Assembly (NCBI GenBank): GCA_910578215.1
Contig: CAJTPH010000035.1
Coordinates: 5,577-44,500 of the forward strand
Direction: 5' to 3'
Source: an uncultured Acetatifactor sp.
GTDB taxonomy: Bacteria > Bacillota > Clostridia > Lachnospirales > Lachnospiraceae
Length of the DNA: 38,924 nt
Below the pieces are notes generated by a model. It searched no databases, was not told the DNA's origin, and was given only the letters and a program-made list of their open reading frames with translations. Made by a program: the position numbers and the translations under genes. Of this stretch, positions 1 through 7,325 are shown piece by piece. The stretch's first letter is position 1. The number at the start of each line of letters is the position of its first letter.

Positions 1-1
1 G

Positions 2-619
2 TATGTGATGGGAAAAAACATGACGGGGGAAAACAGGCTGTGCGTGATGATCGATGCCGGACACGGAGGGATGGACCCGGGCAAGGTGGGAATTAACGGA
101 GCGCTGGAGAAGGATATTAACCTTAAAATTGCAAAAGCGCTGAAAAAATATCTTGAGGCGGAGGATATAGAGGTAGTGATGACCAGGGAGTCAGACGACG
201 GCCTCTATGATGCCGATGCTTCCAATAAGAAGGTACAGGATATGAAACGCCGTGTGGAGCTCATCGACACCGTAAAGCCTGCCATAACGGTGAGCATTCA
301 TCAAAACAGCTACCCTGAGGAGTATGTGTATGGCGCGCAGGTATTTTTCTACAGCGGCAGCGCCGAGGGCAGGACGCTTGCGGAGATCATCCAGACGCAG
401 CTGGTTGACAAGGTTGACCCTCAGAACAAGCGCAAGGTAAAGGCCAACGACAGCTATTATCTGCTGAAAAAGACCGGTATTCCCATTGTCATAGTGGAGT
501 GCGGTTTCCTGTCCAACAGCGCAGAGGCGGAAAAGCTCTGTGACGAGGAGTATCAGGAGAGGGTGGCCTGGGCCATACATATGGGAATTATGCAGTATTT
601 GAATGATTCTAAAAATTAA
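2..619 (+). CDS. cwlD: N-acetylmuramoyl-L-alanine amidase, CwlD-like (5' end outside window)
   Basis: Zinc-dependent amidase_3 family enzyme, which cleaves the amide bond between N-acetylmuramic acid and the stem peptide. The visible protein has the family's conserved sites in order: IDAGHGGMDPGKVG (first zinc His), ALEKDINL (Glu ligand), SIHQNSYP (second His) and VECGFLSNSAEAEKL (catalytic Glu near the C-terminus). The reading frame is open to the window edge, so the N-terminus, which in CwlD carries a membrane anchor or signal, is probably cut off; GTG at 5 or ATG at 8 are possible but lack a visible ribosome-binding site. In Bacillus, CwlD makes muramic-delta-lactam in spore cortex. That role fits a spore former but is inferred; a vegetative amidase of the same family is the alternative. 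Confidence 0.85.
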   Translation, partial: YVMGKNMTGENRLCVMIDAGHGGMDPGKVGINGALEKDINLKIAKALKKYLEAEDIEVVMTRESDDGLYDADASNKKVQDMKRRVELIDTVKPAITVSIHQNSYPEEYVYGAQVFFYSGSAEGRTLAEIIQTQLVDKVDPQNKRKVKANDSYYLLKKTGIPIVIVECGFLSNSAEAEKLCDEEYQERVAWAIHMGIMQYLNDSKN

Positions 620-693
620 CAAAACAATAAGCAGGCATTTTTGGTCTCCTGTCTTTTCCTTTTGAAAAAAATATGATAAAATAGCCACAACAT

Positions 694-730
694 CGGCGCC
701 GGGGCATGGGGGCCGCTTTGAGCGGCGCCG
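694..730 (+). other. GC-rich hairpin in the leader between cwlD and the Sua5 gene
   Basis: CGGCGCC (694-700) can pair with GGCGCCG (724-730), or an inner GCCGCT (712-717) with AGCGGC (721-726). The two pairings exclude each other. The segment is much richer in G+C than its surroundings and has no T-run, so a simple terminator is unlikely. Confidence 0.35.
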
Positions 731-828
731 CCGGAAATCCCGCGGGCGCCGGGGAAGCGCCGCAGCAGGCAGCTTTGGGGCTTACCATAGAGCGAAGGGC
801 ACGCGGGCGCTGTGAAGGGTGGATTAAG

Positions 829-1893
829 ATGAAGACAGAGGTAGTGGCTATATCGCGTCCGGAGCTTGGTCTGACGGATGAGGAGGACGCGGCGCTTCGC
901 CGGGCAGGGGCGGTGCTTAAGGCGGGGGGGCTGGTCGCCTTCCCCACGGAGACGGTGTACGGTCTGGGCGGCGACGGGCTGAACAGGGAATCCTCCAAAA
1001 AGATTTACGCGGCAAAGGGGCGTCCCTCGGACAATCCCCTGATCGTGCATATCTGTAAATTTGAGGATATTTTTGAGATAGCGCAAGCCGTTCCGGAGAC
1101 GGCAAGGAAGCTGGCGGATGCCTTCTGGCCGGGGCCTCTGACCATGATATTGCCAAAGTCGGCAAGGGTTCCTGCGGAAACCACAGGAGGGCTGGATACG
1201 GTGGCGGTCAGATTCCCTTCTCATCCCGTAGCCAGGAAGCTGATCGAGTACGGAGGGGGATATGTGGCCGCGCCCAGCGCAAACCTCTCGGGAAAGCCCA
1301 GCCCTACCGAGGCAGTATATGTGGTTGAGGATATGGACGGGCGTGTGGATATGATTATAGACGGCGGGGCGGTGGGAATCGGACTGGAGTCCACCATTGT
1401 GGATCTGACGGCGGGAAGGCCGCAGATTCTGCGTCCCGGGTTTGTGACGGAGGAGATGCTGTCAGCGGTGCTGGGAGAAGTTGAAACGGATGTCACAATC
1501 ATGAAGCCGGACAGCGGCAGGGCTCCCAGGGCGCCCGGCATGAAATACAGGCATTATGCGCCGCAGGGGGAGCTGGTGCTTGTGGAGGGAGAGCCCGGGA
1601 GGGTGGCGGCATATATTAACGAACAGACGGCGGCGGATAAGGCAAGAGGCTTTAAAACCGGTGTCATTGCCGTCAGCGAGACGGCGGGCAGGTATCGGGC
1701 GGATGCGGTGAAGTGCCTGGGCAGCCGCAGCGACGAGGAGAGTATTGCCCGCGGTCTGTTTACTGCGCTTCGGCAGTTTGACGATGAAAAGATAGACAAA
1801 ATATATTCGGAGAGCTTTCCCGACAGGGGGCTGGGACAGGCCATCATGAACAGACTGCTGAAGGCGGCGGGGCACAGGGTGGTCAGGCTGTGA
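829..1893 (+). CDS. L-threonylcarbamoyladenylate synthase (Sua5/YwlC type)
   Basis: Makes threonylcarbamoyl-AMP from threonine, bicarbonate and ATP, the first step of the t6A37 modification of ANN-decoding tRNAs. The N-terminal YrdC domain (residues about 20-210) shows GGLVAFPTETVYGLGGDG, the KGRPSDNPLIVHI nucleotide-binding segment and PSANLSGKPSPT. A C-terminal Sua5 domain follows a linker containing the PGMKYRHYAP motif. The 354-aa length suits full Sua5 rather than the short TsaC form. I start at ATG 829; the open frame runs back to 706, but that upstream part is a GC-rich, structured segment with no family similarity. The next gene, rpiB, follows after 100 bp, an order also seen in other Firmicutes (ywlC near ywlF). 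Confidence 0.9.
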   Translation: MKTEVVAISRPELGLTDEEDAALRRAGAVLKAGGLVAFPTETVYGLGGDGLNRESSKKIYAAKGRPSDNPLIVHICKFEDIFEIAQAVPETARKLADAFWPGPLTMILPKSARVPAETTGGLDTVAVRFPSHPVARKLIEYGGGYVAAPSANLSGKPSPTEAVYVVEDMDGRVDMIIDGGAVGIGLESTIVDLTAGRPQILRPGFVTEEMLSAVLGEVETDVTIMKPDSGRAPRAPGMKYRHYAPQGELVLVEGEPGRVAAYINEQTAADKARGFKTGVIAVSETAGRYRADAVKCLGSRSDEESIARGLFTALRQFDDEKIDKIYSESFPDRGLGQAIMNRLLKAAGHRVVRL

Positions 1894-1993
1894 CCCACGG
1901 CGCAGAGTTACAGGGAGCAGGGCGCTCTGACGGACGCTTACGGATTTCCGCAGGCGGGAAACCAAAATAGAAACGGAACGGGAGGAAACGATT

Positions 1994-2428
1994 ATGATAG
2001 CGATCGGATGTGACCACGGCGGTTACGCGTTGAAACAGAAGGTTATTCATTATCTGGAGGAAAGGGGGATTTCTTATCTGGACTGCGGCTGCAACGGGGA
2101 GGAGAGCTGTGATTATCCTGTTTTCGGCCATGCGGCGGCAAAGGCGGTGGCGGAGGGAAGGTGTGAAAAGGGCATCGTTATCTGTACCACCGGCATAGGT
2201 ATCAGCATCTCCGCCAACAAGGTGCCGGGAATCCGCTGCGCCCTCTGCGGGGACGTGCTCTCGGCAAGGATGACCCGGCTGCATAACGACGCCAATATGC
2301 TGGCGCTGGGAGCGGGCATCGTGGGAGGGAACCTTGCGCTGGAGATAGTGGATACGTTTTTAAGCACGGCATTTTCCGGTGAGGAACGCCATCAGAGAAG
2401 GATTGATCTGATCGAAAGGGCCGATTGA
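1994..2428 (+). CDS. rpiB: RpiB/LacAB-family sugar-phosphate isomerase
   Basis: Probable ribose-5-phosphate isomerase B, which interconverts ribose 5-phosphate and ribulose 5-phosphate in the pentose phosphate pathway. The 144-aa length is typical. The N-terminal IGCDHGG motif (D7, H8), the catalytic-Cys loop at residues 63-68 and the LHNDANMLALG segment are all present. One oddity: the loop reads CTTGIGIS where most family members have CGTGIGMS, so the Gly after the catalytic Cys64 is Thr. The Cys is kept. LacA/LacB-type or related aldose 6-phosphate isomerases cannot be excluded on motifs alone. GGAGGAAA lies about 7 nt before the ATG. Confidence 0.85.
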   Translation: MIAIGCDHGGYALKQKVIHYLEERGISYLDCGCNGEESCDYPVFGHAAAKAVAEGRCEKGIVICTTGIGISISANKVPGIRCALCGDVLSARMTRLHNDANMLALGAGIVGGNLALEIVDTFLSTAFSGEERHQRRIDLIERAD

Positions 2429-2453
2429 CGACAGACGAAAAGAAACATATACG
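2425..2453 (+). promoter_or_regulatory. Sigma-A-type promoter for the dCMP deaminase gene
   Basis: TTGACG (2425-2430), a 17-bp spacer and TATACG (2448-2453). The -35 box overlaps the rpiB stop codon, and the predicted start lies about 50 nt before the downstream ATG. Confidence 0.5.
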
Positions 2454-2510
2454 ATAAAACATATTGCAAAAAAGTCCCCAATCTCTTACAATGGACAGAG
2501 GAAAGTTAAA

Positions 2511-2996
2511 ATGAGTGATAAACGAAAGGATTATATCAGCTGGGACGAGTATTTTATGGGAGTGGCGCATCTTTCGGGCATGCGTTCCAAGGACCCCAAC
2601 ACGCAGGTGGGAGCCTGCATCGTCAGCAGCGATAACAAAATATTGTCCATGGGCTACAACGGTTTTCCCAACGGCTGCTCCGACGAGGATTTTCCCTGGG
2701 CAAGGGAGGGCGGAGAGCTTGACACGAAATACTCTTTTGTAACGCATGGCGAATTAAATGCCATTTTAAATTACAGGGGCGGCTCCCTGGAGGGAACAAA
2801 GCTGTATGTGTCCCTGTTCCCCTGCAACGAGTGCGCCAAGGCGATCATTCAGGCGGGCATCAGGACGGTGGTGTACGACGGGGACAAGTATGACGGCACC
2901 GCTTCCAACCGTGCGGCAAAGAAAATGTTCCGTGCGGCAGGCGTAGAATATATCCCCTATTCCAGAACCGGCAGGCAGATCCATATGGAAGTGTAG
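2511..2996 (+). CDS. dCMP deaminase family protein (ComEB-like)
   Basis: Deaminates dCMP to dUMP, feeding dTMP synthesis. This is a zinc-dependent cytidine/deoxycytidylate deaminase of 161 aa. Visible features are the N-terminal DPNTQVGACIV, the GYNGFPNG loop and the zinc site HGE (H79, E81) plus PCNEC (C105, C108). The usual consensus is HAE; Gly replaces Ala here, while the metal ligands and proton-shuttling Glu remain. GAGGAAAG precedes the ATG. The SleB-type gene follows after 20 bp, so the two may be co-transcribed despite unrelated roles. Confidence 0.9.
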   Translation: MSDKRKDYISWDEYFMGVAHLSGMRSKDPNTQVGACIVSSDNKILSMGYNGFPNGCSDEDFPWAREGGELDTKYSFVTHGELNAILNYRGGSLEGTKLYVSLFPCNECAKAIIQAGIRTVVYDGDKYDGTASNRAAKKMFRAAGVEYIPYSRTGRQIHMEV

Positions 2997-3016
2997 AAAG
3001 GCGAAGGTAAAACATT

Positions 3017-4192
3017 GTGAGGAAGCGCAGATTGTGGAAAAAAACGGCGGTTATTACGGCAGCGGTAATTTTTCTGGGAGCGTTTAACGCCTCCGGCGAT
3101 TGTTCCGTTGTCCATGCTTCTACCACACAGCAGCAGATTGACAAGACAAAGGACGAGATGAATAAGCTGGAGGATCAGCTGGATAAGACTCAGAGCAGTA
3201 TAGATAAGCTTGAAAATAATTCAAGCAAGCTTCAAAAGGAGCTGAACCGTCTTAACACCCAGCTTATGGAGGTGACGGAGAACCTGACGAACCTGGAGCA
3301 GCAGATCAGCGCCAAGGAGCAGGAGATTTCCGAGACCCAGGAGGCGCTGGACAGGGCGAAGGAAACGGAGAGGCAGCAGCACACGTCCATGGAGGCGATG
3401 ATGCGGTGCATGTATGAGATGCGTCAGGACAACTATCTGTCGGCGCTGCTTGAGGCCGGGAGTCTTACCGAGCTTTTGAACAAGGCGGATAACATAGAAA
3501 AAACGGTTTCCTACAGCCGTCAGAAGCTGGAGGAATACCAGAAGAACCGGATCTTCATAGAGGAGGAGGAGGCGCGGCTTCAGACGGAGAGAGAGGAGCT
3601 GGAAGGGCTTTTCGCCCAGGCTGCGGAGGAGCAGGATAAGGTCAATAAGCTGATACGTGAGACTTCCACCGCAATCGAACGCAACGAGGACGACATAGAG
3701 GCGGCGGAGAAGAAGGCAAAGGCATACGAGGAGGAGCTTCGGAAGAAGGAGGAAAACCTTGAAACCCTCCAAAAGAAGCTTGCGGAGGAGATCGCCCTGT
3801 CCCAGGCGGCGCAGCAGGGAGTCTGGAGGGATATCTCGGACGTGGTCTTTGCGGAGACAGACAGATATCTTCTTGCCAATCTGATCTACTGCGAGGCGGG
3901 CGGCGAGCCCTATGAGGGGCAGGTCGCGGTGGGAAGCGTGGTGATGAACAGGGTCTTAAGCTCCAAGTTTCCCAATACCATAGCGGGAGTCATTTACCAG
4001 AAGGGGCAGTTTTCGCCCGTTAAGAGCGGGCGTCTGGCGCTTGCGCTGCAGGTCAATAAGGCCACGGACAAATGCTACAGAGCCGCGGACGAGGCCATGG
4101 CGGGAATTACCAATGTTGGGAACTGTGTGTTTTTCAGGACGCCCATTCCCGGCCTGACCGGTATCAGAATTGGCGGGCATATTTTTTATTAG
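3017..4192 (+). CDS. Secreted coiled-coil cell-wall hydrolase with SleB-type catalytic domain
   Basis: Probable exported peptidoglycan hydrolase. Residues 1-35 form a signal peptide: a basic start, a hydrophobic core and a cleavage-like region near VVHAS. Residues about 36-260 are a long Glu/Lys/Gln-rich coiled coil like the N-terminal part of PcsB/CwlO-type proteins. Residues about 279-391 match the SleB/CwlJ hydrolase domain: LIYCEAGGEPYEGQ with the putative catalytic Glu293, VAVGSVVMNRV and QFSPV. SleB enzymes are lytic transglycosylases in cortex hydrolysis; the coiled-coil arrangement suggests instead a regulated vegetative or division hydrolase (inference). The start is GTG 3017, with a weak GAAGG upstream. 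It is followed by the atp promoter. Confidence 0.85.
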   Translation: MRKRRLWKKTAVITAAVIFLGAFNASGDCSVVHASTTQQQIDKTKDEMNKLEDQLDKTQSSIDKLENNSSKLQKELNRLNTQLMEVTENLTNLEQQISAKEQEISETQEALDRAKETERQQHTSMEAMMRCMYEMRQDNYLSALLEAGSLTELLNKADNIEKTVSYSRQKLEEYQKNRIFIEEEEARLQTEREELEGLFAQAAEEQDKVNKLIRETSTAIERNEDDIEAAEKKAKAYEEELRKKEENLETLQKKLAEEIALSQAAQQGVWRDISDVVFAETDRYLLANLIYCEAGGEPYEGQVAVGSVVMNRVLSSKFPNTIAGVIYQKGQFSPVKSGRLALALQVNKATDKCYRAADEAMAGITNVGNCVFFRTPIPGLTGIRIGGHIFY

Positions 4193-4211
4193 AGTTTTGC
4201 ATGGTATTGCC

Positions 4212-4240
4212 TAGACATTTTTAGGAGAAATAGGTATAAT
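4212..4240 (+). promoter_or_regulatory. Sigma-A promoter of the ATP synthase operon
   Basis: TAGACA (4212-4217), exactly 17 bp, then a perfect TATAAT (4235-4240). The predicted start near 4247 leaves only about a dozen nucleotides before the first ATG, so the first gene would be read from a very short leader. Confidence 0.75.
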
Positions 4241-4258
4241 GTGGAGATGGGGTATTAG

Positions 4259-4558
4259 ATGAGGCGGAGCGGAGACGACAGGCGGATCGTGATGCAGTCC
4301 CTTGCGATGGTTATGCAGTTTGGCTTGAATATGATAGTGCCCATTTGTATGATGACGGCGCTTGGCATTTGGCTGGACAGGAAGCTGGGCACGTCCTGGA
4401 TTACCATCGTCTTGTTTGCGGTGGGGGCCATTGCGGGCGCACAGAATATTTACCGTATGGCGAAAGGCCTTTACGGGGGCGAAGAACGGGACAAGGAGCA
4501 GGGGATCTCCGGTGAAAATGATAAAAAGGATCATACAGGCGTTAAAAAGAAAGAATAG
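4259..4558 (+). CDS. AtpZ/AtpI-like ATP synthase accessory membrane protein
   Basis: 99-aa protein at the head of the atp operon. It has two hydrophobic segments (about residues 15-37 and 45-62) separated by GIWLDRKLGT, the signature of the small ATPase_gene1/AtpZ family, and a charged C-terminal tail. Family members are thought to help assemble the c-ring or supply Mg2+ to the synthase; its exact role here is inferred from position. An in-frame TAG just upstream fixes the start at ATG 4259. It overlaps the next gene by about 47 nt in another frame. Confidence 0.8.
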   Translation: MRRSGDDRRIVMQSLAMVMQFGLNMIVPICMMTALGIWLDRKLGTSWITIVLFAVGAIAGAQNIYRMAKGLYGGEERDKEQGISGENDKKDHTGVKKKE

Positions 4559-4979
4559 AACGCTTCTTGAAATGCACATTGGCATACTCTTTTTTGGAGT
4601 GTGCTGCCAGATTGCCGGGGCTCTTATCGTGGAGGCTCAGGGGCGCTATGCCGTGAGCCTTTGGTTTGGAGTCGCTTTTGCGTTTGCGGCAAGCATTCAC
4701 ATGTACCGCACGCTGGAACGCGCCATGGCAAGCGGAGCGGACGCCTCAAAGCTGGTCACAAGAGGCTATCTGTTTCGGTACGGGATGATCGCTTTTGTAC
4801 TGATTCTGGTGTCTCTGACAAGGATACTGAATCCCCTGGCGGTCTTTTTGGGCTATATGAGTTTGAAGGTAACGGCATATATTCAGCCGTTTACTCATAA
4901 ATTATGCAATATGCTGTTTCATGAAACGGACCCCGTTCCGGAGGCATTGCCGGAGGAGGATGTTTCGCCGGAGAAATAA
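4512..4979 (+). CDS. atpI: ATP synthase subunit I (AtpI-like)
   Basis: Small membrane protein of about 155 aa, with hydrophobic helices near residues 20-40, 43-60, 88-108 and 110-125, and an acidic C-terminal tail. Position between the AtpZ-like gene and atpB, together with its size, identifies it as the I subunit, a c-ring assembly factor in other bacteria; sequence conservation in this family is low. The start is uncertain: GTG 4512 has GGGG 7 nt upstream, while ATG 4518 lies two codons later. The open frame continues upstream to 4362, but that part is the shadow of the preceding gene. Confidence 0.75.
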   Translation: MKMIKRIIQALKRKNRTLLEMHIGILFFGVCCQIAGALIVEAQGRYAVSLWFGVAFAFAASIHMYRTLERAMASGADASKLVTRGYLFRYGMIAFVLILVSLTRILNPLAVFLGYMSLKVTAYIQPFTHKLCNMLFHETDPVPEALPEEDVSPEK

Positions 4980-5030
4980 AAGCTCTCCGGACAGGTTGCA
5001 AAAAAAATACTAAAAAGAGGAGGTGAGAAT

Positions 5031-5771
5031 ATGGAACATGGAATCTTGTTATCCGGAGGCTCCGAGGTGGATTTTATGGTTCACGGAGTATTTAAATATT
5101 CCTTTTTCGGGCACGATGTCTGGATAACAACAACGCATGTGTGCGTCCTGATTGTCATGCTGATTCTGGTAGGCTTCTGCATTGCCGCAAACAGGTGTAT
5201 GGCGAAGGCCGGGGAGGTTCCGGGCGGTTTTCAAAACGTCATAGAGCTGATTGTGGAGAAGCTGGACGGGATGGTAAGCAGCTCCATGGGACCTGCAGCT
5301 CCCAGATTTGCCAATTATATCGGAACGATTTTTATTTTCATTCTGATGAGCAATATCTCCGGGCTTTTGGGCTTAAGGCCCCCGACCGCGGACTATGGTG
5401 TGACGCTGCCGCTGGCATTGATCACTTTTTCCATGATTCGCTATAACAAGTGGAAATACCAGAAGCCAGTCACTATCTGGAAGGATTACTGTTCGCCGCT
5501 GCCGCCGTGGCTGCCCATTTGGGTTCCTATCAATATAATCAGCAATGTTGCCGTTCCCATATCGCTGTCTTTGCGTCTGTTTGCAAATGTACTGTCGGGT
5601 ACGGCGATGATGGCACTGATTTACGGGCTGCTTCGGTGGTTTGCCACGATCTGGCCTGCGGCGCTTCATGTGTATTTTGATTTGTTCTCGGGAGCAATTC
5701 AAACATACGTATTTTGTATGCTGACCATGACCTATATTTCAAATGAGATCGGCGACGGGACGCGGCGCTGA
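5031..5771 (+). CDS. atpB: F-type ATP synthase subunit a
   Basis: Membrane stator subunit forming the ion half-channels next to the c-ring. 246 aa with several hydrophobic helices. The essential Arg is R182, in the conserved segment SLRLFANVLSG, and the last helix shows QTYVFCMLTMTYISNEI. A full AGGAGGTGA ribosome-binding site precedes the ATG. It is followed by a 130-bp intergenic region with two competing hairpins before atpE. Confidence 0.97.
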   Translation: MEHGILLSGGSEVDFMVHGVFKYSFFGHDVWITTTHVCVLIVMLILVGFCIAANRCMAKAGEVPGGFQNVIELIVEKLDGMVSSSMGPAAPRFANYIGTIFIFILMSNISGLLGLRPPTADYGVTLPLALITFSMIRYNKWKYQKPVTIWKDYCSPLPPWLPIWVPINIISNVAVPISLSLRLFANVLSGTAMMALIYGLLRWFATIWPAALHVYFDLFSGAIQTYVFCMLTMTYISNEIGDGTRR

Positions 5772-5788
5772 GGAGGGGACAGCTTACG

Positions 5789-5813
5789 GGGCGTCGGGAA
5801 AGGACGCCCGACG
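5789..5813 (+). promoter_or_regulatory. Two mutually exclusive hairpins between atpB and atpE
   Basis: Hairpin A pairs GGGCGTC (5789-5795) with GACGCCC (5803-5809). Hairpin B pairs CGTCGGG (5792-5798) with CCCGACG (5807-5813). They share nucleotides, so only one can form. No U-run follows. The position, in the untranslated gap before the c-subunit gene whose product is needed in many copies, suggests a role in mRNA processing or stability (inference). Confidence 0.5.
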
Positions 5814-5901
5814 GAGGTCTGGGCTTATCCGGCAAAATTACTATGTAAATTAAAGCAATAACTTATTATCAGGTTAAATAAACTTTCAGGAGGATAACAA
5901 A

Positions 5902-6156
5902 ATGGATTTTAATGAGAACTTTATCTTGGGCTGTTCCGCAATTGGCGCTGGTCTGGCGGTTATCGCCGGTATCGGACCTGGTATCGGTCAGGGTATTGCA
6001 GCCGGTCATGCTGCTGCTGCGGTAGGACGCAACCCCGGTGCACAGGGAAAGGTTATGTCTACCATGCTTCTGGGTCAGGCAGTTGCGGAGACAACCGGTC
6101 TGTACGGTCTGCTTATCGCTATTCTGTTATTGTTCGTAAAGCCCCTTATGCCTTAA
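5902..6156 (+). CDS. atpE: F-type ATP synthase subunit c, sodium-binding signature
   Basis: 84-aa hairpin of two membrane helices that forms the rotor ring. Helix 1 has the glycine-rich GAGLAVIAGIGPGIGQG, helix 2 the ion-carrying Glu63. Compared with the sodium-translocating Ilyobacter c subunit (Q32, V63, E65, S66, T67, Y70), this protein has Q30, V61, E63, T64, T65 and Y68 at a constant offset of two, in GIGQG and AVAETTGLYG. That set is the known Na+ coordination signature, so the enzyme probably couples Na+ rather than H+ (inference from motif). AGGAGG precedes the ATG. Confidence 0.95.
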   Translation: MDFNENFILGCSAIGAGLAVIAGIGPGIGQGIAAGHAAAAVGRNPGAQGKVMSTMLLGQAVAETTGLYGLLIAILLLFVKPLMP

Positions 6157-6210
6157 CGAAGCATAAATATGCCAGAATTAATTTGAAAGAAGGCAGAAAG
6201 GAGGCAGAGA

Positions 6211-6753
6211 ATGATACTTTTAACAGAGGGCGAATCCATGTCAAGGCTGTTTGACCTGGATATGCAGCTGGTGGCTGATAACTGTCTGATGATTATAGCA
6301 ATCTTTTTCCTCTTTCTTGTTATGAGCAAATCTCTCTTTAATCCGGCGCGTAAGCTGCTGAACGGACGTAAGGAGAAGATTGAGAACGAGCTGCAGTCGG
6401 CAAAGGACGACATGGAAGAAGCTCGGCGCTTAAAAGAGGAATACGAAAGCAGGATTCAGAATATTGACAGGGAAGCCGAGAGCATCTTAAGCGAAGCGCG
6501 CAGAAAGGCGCTGGGCAATGAAAATCAGATTATTGCGAATGCGAAGGAAGAAGCTGCGCGTATCCTTGAGAGGGCGCGGGTGGAAGCGGAGCTTGAGAAG
6601 CAGAAAATGTCTGATGATATAAAGAAGGAAATAGTTTCCGTCGCATCTCTTATGGCAGGCAAGGTGGTAGCGGCATCCATTGATACTACCGTGCAGAGTC
6701 AGCTGATTGACGAAACCTTGAAGGAAATGGGTGAAAAGACATGGCTAAATTAG
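6211..6753 (+). CDS. atpF: F-type ATP synthase subunit b
   Basis: Peripheral stalk subunit of 180 aa, with a single hydrophobic N-terminal helix (about residues 22-42) followed by a long charged amphipathic helix rich in Glu/Lys/Arg/Ala, as expected for the dimeric b stalk. The start at ATG 6211 follows AAAGGAGG. The end overlaps atpH by 13 nt, indicating translational coupling. Confidence 0.95.
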   Translation: MILLTEGESMSRLFDLDMQLVADNCLMIIAIFFLFLVMSKSLFNPARKLLNGRKEKIENELQSAKDDMEEARRLKEEYESRIQNIDREAESILSEARRKALGNENQIIANAKEEAARILERARVEAELEKQKMSDDIKKEIVSVASLMAGKVVAASIDTTVQSQLIDETLKEMGEKTWLN

Positions 6754-7295
6754 TATCTAAAACATACGGTGAAGCCTTGTATGAGGTGTGTCTGGAATCA
6801 GGCCAGGACAAGGCTTTGGCGCTGATGGAGGAAATTAAGTGTATTCAGGGACTGCTCAGGGAAAACCCTCAGTTTGACGAGCTGATGAAGCATCCCGGAA
6901 TTCCGAAGCAGGATAAGCTCCAGGCGGCGGACGCCGTCTTTAAGGGGCGCGTCAGCGACGAGCTGACGGGGCTGCTTGAGGTAGTGATCTCCAAGGAGCG
7001 TTATAAGGAACTGCCGGCTATATTTGCGTATTTTATTGATAAGGTAAAGGAACAGCAAAAGATCGGCGTGGCATATGTCACCACTTCCGTAGAGCTTACT
7101 CTTGCGCAGAAGATCCAGGTGGAGGCAAAGCTGCTTGGAACCAGCGGATACAGAAAGATGGAAATGAATTACAACGTGGATGCGTCAATTATCGGAGGAA
7201 TGATCATCCGTATTAACGACAGGGTGGTGGATACCAGCATCCGGACAAAATTGAACGGCTTGACAAAACAATTATTACAGATCCAGTTAGGGTAA
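6741..7295 (+). CDS. atpH: F-type ATP synthase subunit delta
   Basis: Stator subunit joining b to the top of the alpha/beta hexamer. 184 aa with the OSCP/delta layout: an N-terminal helical domain, then the C-terminal segment with EAKLLGTSGYRKMEMNYNVD and GGMIIRINDRVVDTSIRTKL, matching the family's typical IGG-x-G/I-R-x-x-D-x-x-x-D-x-S end. It overlaps atpF and lies 30 bp before atpA. Confidence 0.95.
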   Translation: MAKLVSKTYGEALYEVCLESGQDKALALMEEIKCIQGLLRENPQFDELMKHPGIPKQDKLQAADAVFKGRVSDELTGLLEVVISKERYKELPAIFAYFIDKVKEQQKIGVAYVTTSVELTLAQKIQVEAKLLGTSGYRKMEMNYNVDASIIGGMIIRINDRVVDTSIRTKLNGLTKQLLQIQLG

Positions 7296-7325
7296 AACCG
7301 GCTGGAAGAAAGGTGCGACAGATCC

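Noticed and set aside
4362..4511. Earlier start for atpI
   Set aside because: The sequence there is the shifted-frame reading of the AtpZ-like gene and lacks membrane character.
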